DNA from: Gemmatimonadota bacterium
Lineage (GTDB): Bacteria; Gemmatimonadota; Gemmatimonadetes; Longimicrobiales; Gaopeijiaceae
Direction of reading: 5' to 3'
Assembly: GCA_028874995.1 (NCBI GenBank)
Contig: JAPPGM010000115.1
Span: forward strand, 1 to 32,257
DNA length: 32,257 bases
Of this stretch, positions 8,559 to 16,562 are shown piece after piece. The notes under the pieces are model-generated. The model did no database searches. It was not told the DNA's origin and worked only from the letters and a program-made list of their open reading frames with translations. The stretch's first letter is position 1. Every line of letters starts with the position of its first letter. The translations under genes and the position numbers were made by a program.

Positions 8559-8690
8559 TCACGTCGGCGAGATGGAGGCGATGTCCTCGGGGTCGCTGTC
8601 CTTCAGTTCCGCCAGGGCGTGCTCGAGGGTGTGGAGGCAGCGCCTGAGGAAGGTCGCGGTGATGTCCCGAGGACGGTGCTCGTGGGTCAT
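8559..8690 (-). pseudogene. Truncated HepT-like (HI0074-type) HEPN toxin
   Basis: From ATG 8690 the product would be 43 residues. The segment FLRRCLHTLEHALAELKDSDPEDI matches the N-terminal helix of nucleotidyltransferase-associated HEPN proteins, which are normally about 130-145 residues. The frame then stops, and the antitoxin start follows within 16 bases. The C-terminal helices carrying the RX4-6HXY ribonuclease motif are missing, which is what a deletion between toxin codon ~40 and the antitoxin start would leave. Identification rests on a short stretch plus gene order, so it is moderately secure. Confidence 0.55.
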
Positions 8691-8814
8691 TGGTTTGGGG
8701 GTGGAGGGAGCATTCACGGAAGATAAGGCCTGCTTTCCGGGCTCCGAAATGCTCGTATGTGCCAGCTTGGGCCGAGTCGCGGCGGGGGCGGGCGTCCGGC
8801 GCTGCCGATTCCGC

Positions 8815-11800
8815 TCAGTCCCGGCCGTGAACCCCTGTTCCGCGGTCCGAATAGCCGTGTGCGCGCGCAAGCCGAACCAGTTCATCTCGTTTGCGGGACG
8901 GCACGGTATTCAGCAGGGCGAGGTGAGTGTGCCGGGAGAGACGCCCGTGCCGAAGCAGGACGGCGTAGAGATCGGGTTCGCCTCCGACCAAATGGCGGAA
9001 GAACATGACATCGGAGCCCGGAGGTACTGCCAGAAGAAGATCGCGCCGTTCGCCGACGGTCAGCCGGTCGCATGCTCTGCAGACCAGATCCTCATCCAGG
9101 CCGAGCCGGTCGAACGCGTCCATTCCGGCCACGATCTCCATGGCCGGTTCCGTCGTCGAGGTTTCGTCGTTCGGCCAAGGATCATCGGTCGCACGGCAGG
9201 ACACCAACTCGGCACTCAGGCGAGCCTTGTGAAGCACCCACGCGCGTGCCACATCGGCGTCCGCGAGAAGGATTTCGCGGAGCAGTTCCGCTTCCCCACA
9301 CTCGACTATGGCCGCCTGCCAGAGCTGTCCCAGAGCTCCATCCGGCCTGGTGGGGATGACCTCCCACATTCCGGAGGCCGTCGATCCTCTCACGCGCGGA
9401 TCAGGGTGTTGCAATAGACGGCGCTTCCACTCCCGCGGCACGTCCCGCCAATGGACGTGAGGCAGGGAGTGGGCGTGGTCGCTCACCGCCGGCAGGATCC
9501 GGTTGACGGCTCTGTCGGAGAGTCCCGCGACGCAAAGGCCGAGTTGGACGGACACGGAGCCGTATCCTTCGTGGCGCCCGATGATCCTCCAAGGGTCGTC
9601 ACTCGACGGATCGATGGCGATCGCCGCCTCGAGAAAAGACGCCACCCATGCGGAGGGGGCGGCCTGTTCCACAAGGGCCTCCAGCCATTTCGACGGGTCA
9701 TTCACCTGTTGCGCGAGCTGGTCTGGAACAAGATTCAGAATGTTGGGATAGTGGTGATCCAGGAGGTGGCGCTGCCGCTCGTAGTGGAGCATGCGGTCGA
9801 TCACCATCGCAGGTTCCTCGTTGGCCCATTCCATGGCAAATCCATGAGCAGTGGCGCGAAACCGCTTCTCGGAGTGTTCTTCGGGTGAGAGTTCGCGCTT
9901 GGCCGGGAACAGGCGGGGCAGGATCCGATCACCGATGGACGGCAGTTTGGCCCGGAGACCATGCTCGCGGACCAGTCGGCGTGCCCATAGCACGACGCCC
10001 GGCGCGCTGTCGGCCAGCTGGAGGACTCCGGGCAGCATCCGGACCACTTCCAGGCGGGCCGCCTCGCGGGTTTCCGGGATCCCTTCGAGAGCCCGGGGCC
10101 CGGCGCACCAGTGGCGCACCACCCCACGGGCGGATGCAATGCCCGGTTCTCCAAGGGGGCGGAGGATGGTCAGGGCTGTGGGCCACAAGCGCCCGAGCTT
10201 CCGCACGTCGCTGGCGGGCAGGGAGCCCAGGGCAAGACGGAATCGCTCCTTGGTGATCGGATCTCCGCCGGTGTCTTCGAAGTGCAGCGCGAAGGCATCC
10301 GAGACGAGTCCGGCGAACGATCCGCCCGAGGTGACCACTCCGGGGAGATCGTGCCGCCCTGTCGAAACGAGGTCGGCGCAGTTGGCCAGTCCCTCCAGCA
10401 GCAGGCGACGACGTGTTACGGCATCGGATCCGGGTCGTCCGCGAAGCATCCACTGCGTGACCTGCCTGGAGAGCGAATCCACGTCGCTTCGATCCCGGAC
10501 GATAGCGGAGATCAGGCGATCCACGGCGTGATCCGGCGTTGACTCGAGCGCGGGCTCGGCGACCAACGCCGTTTTCTCCGGATGGTTGATCAGAATCCAG
10601 TCCGCCGCCTCACTACCGGTCCATGCGTATTCGCTCCACAGGTCGTTGCCGACACCCGCCCGGGCGTGTTCCCGAAGCCGGTTGCGGATGATGTCGTGCG
10701 GTACGCGCCCTCCGCTCGCGAGGACGCCGATCAGGGTCTCGGTGCACGCTACCGCATCCTCCACCTCCTGGGCGGCCGGCCCAAGCGACTTGCCCGATGC
10801 GCCGGAAAAAAGCGTCCGCCGGAGCAAAGCACCACGAAGAGCGGCGGGTCTCACGGAAAGGGCCCTCTTGGGGGCAAGGTCACTCCCCATTTCGTGAATC
10901 ACGCCGGTTCCCGACACCGGAAGAACCGCCATTCGCAGGTCGGTCTCGGAGATCCCCATGGCCTTGGCGGCGCCCGCGGGAGTCATCCCGCGCCGGCCTC
11001 CAAGGGCAAGCGTCGCCAGGCAGTCGAGGGTGGTGTTTGATGGACGGACATCGTGCTTCAATCCCCTGAGCAGCAGCCGCCCGCTTGCCAGGTCCTCAAG
11101 TGCTCCCCGCCGCGCCCACTGCGCGAGGGTCACCGCCAGTCCGGGTCTGCCTTCGCTCTGGTCAAGGATCTCGCCGATGAGCACATCTGTGAATCGAGAA
11201 TCGACCTTGCGGACGATACTCGCCAGCACCGCCCGTTCCAGCGGACCGACACGCAGCACCTGTTCGCTCGAAAGGAACAGTCGGTGCCGAATGTCGTCCT
11301 CATGCCCGCGCCAGGTTGTGGCCACTATCCCGACTCTCATGTCCAACTCCCGGCGGAGTCCCAACACCTTGCCGAGCAGGGAGTCGCGGGCGCCAACCTC
11401 GTCGAGGTGCGCGTCGTCAACGAAAACGCGATCCGGGTCAAGTTCACGGCACGCGTCGGCAATCTTGCCAACATCGGCCGAAACCACGAAAAGCCCCCGT
11501 CCCTCTCTGGCCAACTCGCCCAGCAGCGCTGTCTTGCCGACGCCCGGCTGGCCCGAGATGACCACATCACCTTCGGCCGCCCGAAGCCATGCGATCTCTT
11601 CGTCCCGCCCCAGCAACTCGGTCGCCGGCCACGGGCGCGGCGACCTTGGAAATACCGACAGTGCCGGCGGATCACCGACCAGCCCGAGAAGCTCTCTTCG
11701 CCAGGCAGGGTTCCTGTACAGGCGGCCGACGAAATCCGCCTGATCGTGGATCTGGCGAAGGGAGAAGTCGAATCCGCGAGCTCGCTTCTCCAGATTCCGG

Positions 11801-12117
11801 CGCTGGCGACCAGTCAGCGGCCGCGAGGTGGCGACTACAGCTTCGCTCGCCGTCCCCCCGCCCCGCCGGTACGACTCCAGGTTCCTGGTGAGATTGCTGA
11901 TCACACTACCGGCGGTCGTCACAACCAACGGCAGCGGCGCCCCCCCACGCGCGGCCGCAATCGCCCCGTCCATCCCCCCGTGATTCCCGTCCCGGATCGG
12001 CACCAGCCCGGGATGGACATCGCGCAACAGTTCCACCGCGCACCGCTCGAACATCTCCGGATCCAGTCTCCCCGCCAGCCGTTCCACAATCGCCCGATAC
12101 AACGGATCCCTCACCAC
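8815..12117 (-). CDS. Large STAND-type NTPase with REase-like N-terminal domain
   Basis: A 1100-residue protein. Residues ~1-145 resemble the restriction-endonuclase fold found on signalling NTPases: FERCAVELL, a conserved-looking Asp in GGMDGAI (D50), then PLPLVVTTAGS and VVATSRPLTGRQ. The E-x-K half of a PD-(D/E)XK site is not visible, so nuclease activity is doubtful. An NTPase core follows: Walker A GQPGVGKT (189-196), Walker B VFVDDAH (231-237), a sensor-like IVATTWRG and the STAND-type GRP motif (323-325). Residues ~350-1100 are mostly helical with no named domain and would suit a HEAT/TPR-like sensor region. The GTG start lies one base after the stop of the upstream ATPase gene, indicating translational coupling. 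The layout (effector-like domain, STAND core, long helical C-terminus) resembles Avs/NLR-like antiphage proteins; that role is inference. Confidence 0.8.
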   Translation of the reverse strand: MVRDPLYRAIVERLAGRLDPEMFERCAVELLRDVHPGLVPIRDGNHGGMDGAIAAARGGAPLPLVVTTAGSVISNLTRNLESYRRGGGTASEAVVATSRPLTGRQRRNLEKRARGFDFSLRQIHDQADFVGRLYRNPAWRRELLGLVGDPPALSVFPRSPRPWPATELLGRDEEIAWLRAAEGDVVISGQPGVGKTALLGELAREGRGLFVVSADVGKIADACRELDPDRVFVDDAHLDEVGARDSLLGKVLGLRRELDMRVGIVATTWRGHEDDIRHRLFLSSEQVLRVGPLERAVLASIVRKVDSRFTDVLIGEILDQSEGRPGLAVTLAQWARRGALEDLASGRLLLRGLKHDVRPSNTTLDCLATLALGGRRGMTPAGAAKAMGISETDLRMAVLPVSGTGVIHEMGSDLAPKRALSVRPAALRGALLRRTLFSGASGKSLGPAAQEVEDAVACTETLIGVLASGGRVPHDIIRNRLREHARAGVGNDLWSEYAWTGSEAADWILINHPEKTALVAEPALESTPDHAVDRLISAIVRDRSDVDSLSRQVTQWMLRGRPGSDAVTRRRLLLEGLANCADLVSTGRHDLPGVVTSGGSFAGLVSDAFALHFEDTGGDPITKERFRLALGSLPASDVRKLGRLWPTALTILRPLGEPGIASARGVVRHWCAGPRALEGIPETREAARLEVVRMLPGVLQLADSAPGVVLWARRLVREHGLRAKLPSIGDRILPRLFPAKRELSPEEHSEKRFRATAHGFAMEWANEEPAMVIDRMLHYERQRHLLDHHYPNILNLVPDQLAQQVNDPSKWLEALVEQAAPSAWVASFLEAAIAIDPSSDDPWRIIGRHEGYGSVSVQLGLCVAGLSDRAVNRILPAVSDHAHSLPHVHWRDVPREWKRRLLQHPDPRVRGSTASGMWEVIPTRPDGALGQLWQAAIVECGEAELLREILLADADVARAWVLHKARLSAELVSCRATDDPWPNDETSTTEPAMEIVAGMDAFDRLGLDEDLVCRACDRLTVGERRDLLLAVPPGSDVMFFRHLVGGEPDLYAVLLRHGRLSRHTHLALLNTVPSRKRDELVRLARAHGYSDRGTGVHGRD

Positions 12118-12118
12118 C

Positions 12119-13591
12119 TCAGCCCCCGATCAGCCAAACCAACAGGCCGGTCGGGACCGCCATGAACTCCGGATCGCCGAGATCCAGAGCGCTCCTCGTG
12201 GCCATGATGCCCCGCCAACTCGACGCCCTCATCGTCCGGGCAGCCCGCCTCCACCGGTCTCCGTCCACATACTTCGATTCGATCGCGACATCCCCGAATC
12301 CCGGCCCGACGAAGTCGATCTCCTTTCCCGTCCTGGTTCGGTGATACAGAACGGAGTCGAAGTCCAGGTATCCACGCGGATCCTCTCGGGCGAACGACCT
12401 GACCAGGGCCATTCCCAACTGCTGTTCGGATGGCGGGCCGAAGTCGGCCGGGGGTTGGGCGCGGTGGGAAAGCCGCGCGTAGACGGGATCGGTGAAATAG
12501 GTCTTCTCCTGCGAACGGAGCGCCGGCCGCAGTTTGCGCTCCAGGTAGCACGGCCACACGACGAAGCTCTCGCGCAGGGCGTCGATTCGGCGGCGAACTG
12601 TGTTTCCGGATGTGCCGGTGTCCGTAGCGATGTCGTGGCAGTTTGTCGGCGACGTGATCCCTCTCGCCAGTCGTTGAACGAAGGCATCGGTCTGTGTGCG
12701 CGACCACCTGGCCTGCCCGAAAGCCTCGCCATGGATCACGTCAAGGAGGCTCCGTCGGAGCGCGCGGTCGATCCCCTTACCGCCGACGTCGAAGTCCCGG
12801 TCGAACCCGGATGAGAATGCGCCGGGGGGCCACCAGTCACCGGTCTCGTAGGCGGCGACGGCCTGCGGGAAACCCCCAACGGTCACGTAGGTCTCCCATT
12901 CCTCGACGAACCGGTGCATCCAGGGGGCGAGCGCGTGAACCGCGTCCGCCAAGGTGGCCTGGGTAAGGTCGGCGACGGCAACGGGTCCCAGGTCGCTCGG
13001 CGGCGGGCTGGTCATGTCATCCGGATCGGCGCTGGTGCGGACCCTTACGAACTCGCGGAATGACATCGGCAGGAGGATGCGGTCGGAATCCAGGGCGCCC
13101 CCTCGCCTGCCGGCCAGCGCCTTGACCGCCTCCGTAAGGTCGGCGGCGGAGGAACCTGTGAGCACCACGGTGTCCAGGCCGAAGCGGAAATCGTTGTCGC
13201 GAAGCCACTTGACCGCGGCAGGCCAGCCGTCGGAGACCGCGGTGATCTCGTCGATGAACCAGAATCGGCGTCCATCGCGGGGGGTCAGACCGGCTGCGGC
13301 ATCGACCGCTCTGCGCAGGTCGGCGGCCCTCAACCCGTCGGCCGCAATGTGGATGATCCGCCGGGGATCCTCGCCGCCTTCAATGAGCTGCCCTATCTTC
13401 TTCTTCACCTCCACCGACTTCCCGACCCGCCTTGGGCCACGGAGCAGATAGAGGCCGCCCGGTATCAGGTTGTCGAGGACATCCGCGGAGTACTCGAACG
13501 GAGCTTCGCGGGCCCGGCGCAGGTCCAGGTCCCTGAGAACCCACGTTCGGGGCTCGGCCCACCAGGCGGTGCGGGCCAGGATGTCTCGCAA
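12119..13591 (-). CDS. AAA_14/DUF4143 ATPase with PD-(D/E)XK-like C-terminus
   Basis: A 490-residue protein of the widespread AAA_14-DUF4143 architecture. It shows Walker A GPRRVGKS (52-59), Walker B FWFIDE (110-115), a sensor-like LTGSSA (144-149), GRRGGAL and the MSFREF motif typical of the family. The C-terminal domain has GKEIDFV followed by VAIESKY, which supplies the D and E-x-K of a PD-(D/E)XK nuclease-like fold. The family has no settled function; members occur in accessory and defence-like loci. TTG at 13591 is the first standard start, but related-looking sequence (LFQRSLPG, TTRELRD) continues about 30 codons upstream without an obvious start, so the N-terminus may be longer. It is the first gene of a two-gene unit with the STAND protein and is divergent from the 13706 propeller. 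Confidence 0.82.
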   Translation of the reverse strand: MRDILARTAWWAEPRTWVLRDLDLRRAREAPFEYSADVLDNLIPGGLYLLRGPRRVGKSVEVKKKIGQLIEGGEDPRRIIHIAADGLRAADLRRAVDAAAGLTPRDGRRFWFIDEITAVSDGWPAAVKWLRDNDFRFGLDTVVLTGSSAADLTEAVKALAGRRGGALDSDRILLPMSFREFVRVRTSADPDDMTSPPPSDLGPVAVADLTQATLADAVHALAPWMHRFVEEWETYVTVGGFPQAVAAYETGDWWPPGAFSSGFDRDFDVGGKGIDRALRRSLLDVIHGEAFGQARWSRTQTDAFVQRLARGITSPTNCHDIATDTGTSGNTVRRRIDALRESFVVWPCYLERKLRPALRSQEKTYFTDPVYARLSHRAQPPADFGPPSEQQLGMALVRSFAREDPRGYLDFDSVLYHRTRTGKEIDFVGPGFGDVAIESKYVDGDRWRRAARTMRASSWRGIMATRSALDLGDPEFMAVPTGLLVWLIGG

Positions 13592-13705
13592 TTCCCGGGT
13601 GGTCGGCAGGGGATGGCTCCAGCCAGGGAGTGATCGTTGGAAGAGATCGGAAAGTATCCTGCCTTCGGCATTGATTCAAGACTTATCGGCCTTCACTTCT
13701 TGTCT

Positions 13706-14956
13706 GTGGAGAATAATCTATATTTTTTTCGCCTTTTTTGGAGAGTATTCTATAAATTTATCGCCATTATCATTCTCTCTGCGCTTGCCTGCCACCACGA
13801 CGACCAGGCCGCGGGCGCCCCACGAAGCGAACTCCGCGACAGCGCCGGGATCCAAATCGTCGAGAACCCCGCTCCCCCCGCCGGTTCGCGCCTGGGGTGG
13901 CGGGTCGGACCCGAGCCCAGCGTGTCGATAGGCAGGAGGGACGGCGAGGAGCCCTACCTGCTGTACCGCGCCAGCGATGCCACGATACTGCCCGACGGGC
14001 GCATCCTGGTGGCGAATGGCGGTTCGGGCGAATTGAGGTTCTTCGATTCGACGGGGAGCCACCTGGCAAGTCGCGGCGGACGAGGTGAGGGACCCGGGGA
14101 GTTCCTGGAGCTGCGGTCCCTGGAGCCGTGGCCGGGCGACTCGATCGTCGCCTGGTTCGGGCCCCGCCAGAACATCTCCGTCTACGACGGCGGCGGCAAC
14201 TACGCGCGCACGATCGAGATCAACGACGCCAGCGATCCATGGTTGTGGCGGCGGCTTGCGGCAACGTCGGTGCATGGCTCGATCCTCACCGTGCTTCTGT
14301 TGGAATACTCGGATACGCTCGTCATGGAACTCAGGGACGGCGAAGGCGGATTGCGAACCTCGCTGGGGGCGCACCCGAGTTGGGAACCGTCGGTCGTTGT
14401 GAACGAGGGGACCGAACGGGAAATGCAGCACGTGCCGATCTTCACCAGGGAACCGGTATGGGGAGTCTGGGGCGATCTGGCCGCCATCGGCGTTTCGAGC
14501 CGGTACGAGATCAAGGCCTACGGGACAGATGGTTCCCTGGCCCGGATCGTCAGGCGGGAGCACAGACCCCGCGTGCCGACACCGGAGGATGTCGAGGCCT
14601 ACATCGAGTCGCGTATTCTCCGCTACTATCCCGACGCGACGCCGAGCGAGCAGGAATACCATCGCCGCGACTACCGTTCCGCGCCCGTGGCCGAGCACTT
14701 CCCCGCGTTCAACTCGATCATGATCGACGCGCTCGACCACCTCTGGATCAGGGAATACGACCTTCCCCGAGAGGAAAGGCCGGCCCAGCTCTGGACCGTG
14801 TTCGACCCGGATGGGCACGTACTGGGATTCGTTGAGACACCCGCCGAGCTTCGGATGGTCTACGAGATCGGCGAGGACTACATCCTGGGCCACTCGATGG
14901 GTGAACTGGGGGTGGAGATGATTCAGGTCTGGCCGCTCGATCGGCGGGGAGCCTGA
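13706..14956 (+). CDS. Six-bladed beta-propeller lipoprotein (subfamily A) with an atypical signal peptide
   Basis: The mature part is nearly a copy of 5653-6864: DSAGIQIVENPAPPAGSRL, GPEPSVSIG, GEEPYLLY, GGRGEGPGEF and the ending MIQVWPLDRRG. The N-terminus differs. From GTG 13706 it reads MENNLYFFRLFWRVFYKFIA, a hydrophobic Ile-rich core, then SALAC with the lipid Cys at 29, encoded by AT-rich DNA unlike the rest of the gene. A TTG at 13637 would add 23 residues and is less likely. The promoter and signal of the original paralogue seem to have been replaced where the ATPase island abuts the gene. It should still be exported and lipidated. A strong terminator-like hairpin follows at 14986. 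Confidence 0.8.
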   Translation: MENNLYFFRLFWRVFYKFIAIIILSALACHHDDQAAGAPRSELRDSAGIQIVENPAPPAGSRLGWRVGPEPSVSIGRRDGEEPYLLYRASDATILPDGRILVANGGSGELRFFDSTGSHLASRGGRGEGPGEFLELRSLEPWPGDSIVAWFGPRQNISVYDGGGNYARTIEINDASDPWLWRRLAATSVHGSILTVLLLEYSDTLVMELRDGEGGLRTSLGAHPSWEPSVVVNEGTEREMQHVPIFTREPVWGVWGDLAAIGVSSRYEIKAYGTDGSLARIVRREHRPRVPTPEDVEAYIESRILRYYPDATPSEQEYHRRDYRSAPVAEHFPAFNSIMIDALDHLWIREYDLPREERPAQLWTVFDPDGHVLGFVETPAELRMVYEIGEDYILGHSMGELGVEMIQVWPLDRRGA

Positions 14957-14985
14957 GCCTGGTCCTTCCGGCCCGGATCATGGGA

Positions 14986-15032
14986 GGGGATTTCCCCCGC
15001 ACGGTCTTCAGGGGGATTCCCCGTGTGTTTTT
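14986..15032 (+). terminator. Rho-independent terminator-like hairpin after the 13706 propeller gene
   Basis: GGGGATTTCCCCC (14986-14998) can pair with GGGGGATTCCCC (15011-15022) across a 12-base loop, with a small internal mismatch. It is followed by GTGTG and a run of five T. It lies 30 bases after the propeller stop and before the lipoprotein gene at 15143, so the two are probably separate transcripts. Confidence 0.55.
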
Positions 15033-15142
15033 CCGGGTTTTTCCTCTGAACCGGCACCCCCGAAATCGCGTCTAATGGAGTGTCGGCGCCGATACCCGGC
15101 ACCGGCGAGACGAGATAACTCCTGAGAAAGGACGCGGGACCC

Positions 15143-15748
15143 ATGAGCAACCTCACCATCCCCCACCCCCGAGCCCTCATCCTGGGGGCTCTTTTCATGC
15201 TCCTGGCCTGCGACGACGGGCCGTCGTCCGGCGACCCGCTCACGCAGGCGGAGGCGGAGGCGCTCATCGTCGCGACGGCCACGCTGACAACCGGTGACTC
15301 GGAACCCCTTCACAGTTCGGTGGACAGCATAGTCTACGCGTGCCCGGCGGGAGGGAGGGTCAAGCAGGTCGGCAGCCTCACCGAACGGGACGAGGGGAGC
15401 GTCAGCCGCCTCACCGTGGACGCGGTCATCACGCCGGCCGACTGCATGGTGAAGATGGACGAGGCGACGTTCACGCTGGACGGTGATCCGTCGATTCGCT
15501 TCGTCATGCACGTCGACGTTCGCGACCAGAACATCACGACACTGGAGCTCACCGGCATCATCGGCGGTACCCTCAAGTACAAGGTGGAGAACCGGACGGG
15601 TGTCTGCCCGATCAACACCCAATTCAGCGCCGTGCCGGACCTGTCGACCGGCGATTTGACCCTGGACGGCGAACTGACGGGCACCGTCTGCGGTCACACC
15701 GTCAAGCTCGACATCATGGATGTCCTGCCACCCCTGCCCATCGACTGA
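15143..15748 (+). CDS. Predicted lipoprotein, unknown function
   Basis: A 201-residue protein with a lipoprotein signal: a hydrophobic stretch ALILGALFMLLAC with the modified Cys at about residue 23, followed by an acidic tether DDGPSSGD. The mature part is rich in alternating Thr/Val/Leu segments such as SRLTVDAVITP, RFVMHVDVRD and LTLDGELTG. These suggest a beta-sheet-rich extracytoplasmic domain with three further cysteines (YAC, ADC, GVC) plus one near the end (TVC). A purine-rich AGAAAGGA site precedes the ATG by about 13 bases. I do not recognise the family. It is followed 30 bases later by a second small lipoprotein with a very similar leader arrangement, so the two are likely co-transcribed. 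Confidence 0.75.
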   Translation: MSNLTIPHPRALILGALFMLLACDDGPSSGDPLTQAEAEALIVATATLTTGDSEPLHSSVDSIVYACPAGGRVKQVGSLTERDEGSVSRLTVDAVITPADCMVKMDEATFTLDGDPSIRFVMHVDVRDQNITTLELTGIIGGTLKYKVENRTGVCPINTQFSAVPDLSTGDLTLDGELTGTVCGHTVKLDIMDVLPPLPID

Positions 15749-15778
15749 ACCCCCATCACATAGAAAGGAACACGACCC

Positions 15779-16291
15779 ATGAGAACGCACACCTTCATCA
15801 CCCCGAGAACGCTCCTCTCCCTGGCCTCCCTGCTGGCCGTGCTTGCCTGCGACGAGGAGAATGTGGTCGACCCGTACGGCTACTGGCCTACAGTGGCCGA
15901 CTACGGCAACATGACCGGCAACTACGAGGGTACGGTCCAGGGACCGGGAGGCTCCCTCAGCCAGGCCGGCACCGTGGCACTCGCGGTCGAGCAGATCGAC
16001 AACACCATCTCGGGCAACATGAGTATCGAGGCGGTATTCGGAGCGGGCAGCGACGCGATCGAACTGTCGTTCACGTCCGCCTTCAGCGGGTCCGTCGACC
16101 AGGTCCACAACCCCCACGTCATCCTGGACCTCAAGAACCCCACCTGCGGCGGCACCACCAGGTTCACGGGTGGGTACGCCGGCGAGGACATGACGCTCAC
16201 GCTGGCCGGCCAGTACGTCCACAAGGGAGACGACTGCAGCTCGCTCGCCGTGTTGGACCTGGGCATTGCCGTACACAAAACGACCGAGTAG
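15779..16291 (+). CDS. Predicted lipoprotein, unknown function
   Basis: A 170-residue protein. The signal ends in SLASLLAVLAC (Cys about residue 24) and is followed by DEENVVDP as a flexible acidic linker. The body contains NYEGTVQGPGG, GTVALAVEQIDNTISGNM and GGYAGEDMTLTLAGQY, short amphipathic strands that suggest a small beta-barrel or sandwich. Two cysteines (PTC, DDC) could form a disulfide. An AGAAAGGA site lies upstream, as in the preceding gene. The function is not recognised. The pair with the 15143 gene sits between propeller genes, which argues for an envelope role but does not identify one. Confidence 0.75.
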   Translation: MRTHTFITPRTLLSLASLLAVLACDEENVVDPYGYWPTVADYGNMTGNYEGTVQGPGGSLSQAGTVALAVEQIDNTISGNMSIEAVFGAGSDAIELSFTSAFSGSVDQVHNPHVILDLKNPTCGGTTRFTGGYAGEDMTLTLAGQYVHKGDDCSSLAVLDLGIAVHKTTE

Positions 16292-16311
16292 ACTTGGCGT
16301 TGTCCAGGCTT

Positions 16312-16348
16312 GGGCGGTCCCGCCGGTGGTAGGCCGGTGGGGCCGCCC
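16312..16348 (+). terminator. GC-rich hairpin, possible terminator after the lipoprotein pair
   Basis: GGGCGGTCCC near 16312 can pair with GGGGCCGCCC ending at 16348, with one mismatch, about 20 bases after the stop codon of the 15779 gene. The sequence after it (CTCCTTGTT) is only weakly T-rich, so a terminator is plausible but not certain. Confidence 0.35.
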
Positions 16349-16562
16349 CTCCTTGTTGGGGAACCACCGGGCGTGGTCCCTCGGACTTTGGGCAACGCTT
16401 CGGCTGAAACCCGAGACGCGGTAAGCGGTGTATTGGCATGGCATGTCGTACCGCCGCCCCCCCGGAAGCCCGCAACGGGAATCGCCGCCGCATTTCGGAC
16501 CGGCGACGCGCCCAGCCACCAGCTGATCCGGGGTTCCACCGCCAACGCCTTTGGGGAACACC

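Noticed and set aside
11053-12165. A 370-codon plus-strand frame antisense to the STAND gene
   Set aside because: It lies opposite the Walker motifs of the STAND protein and has no recognisable content of its own.
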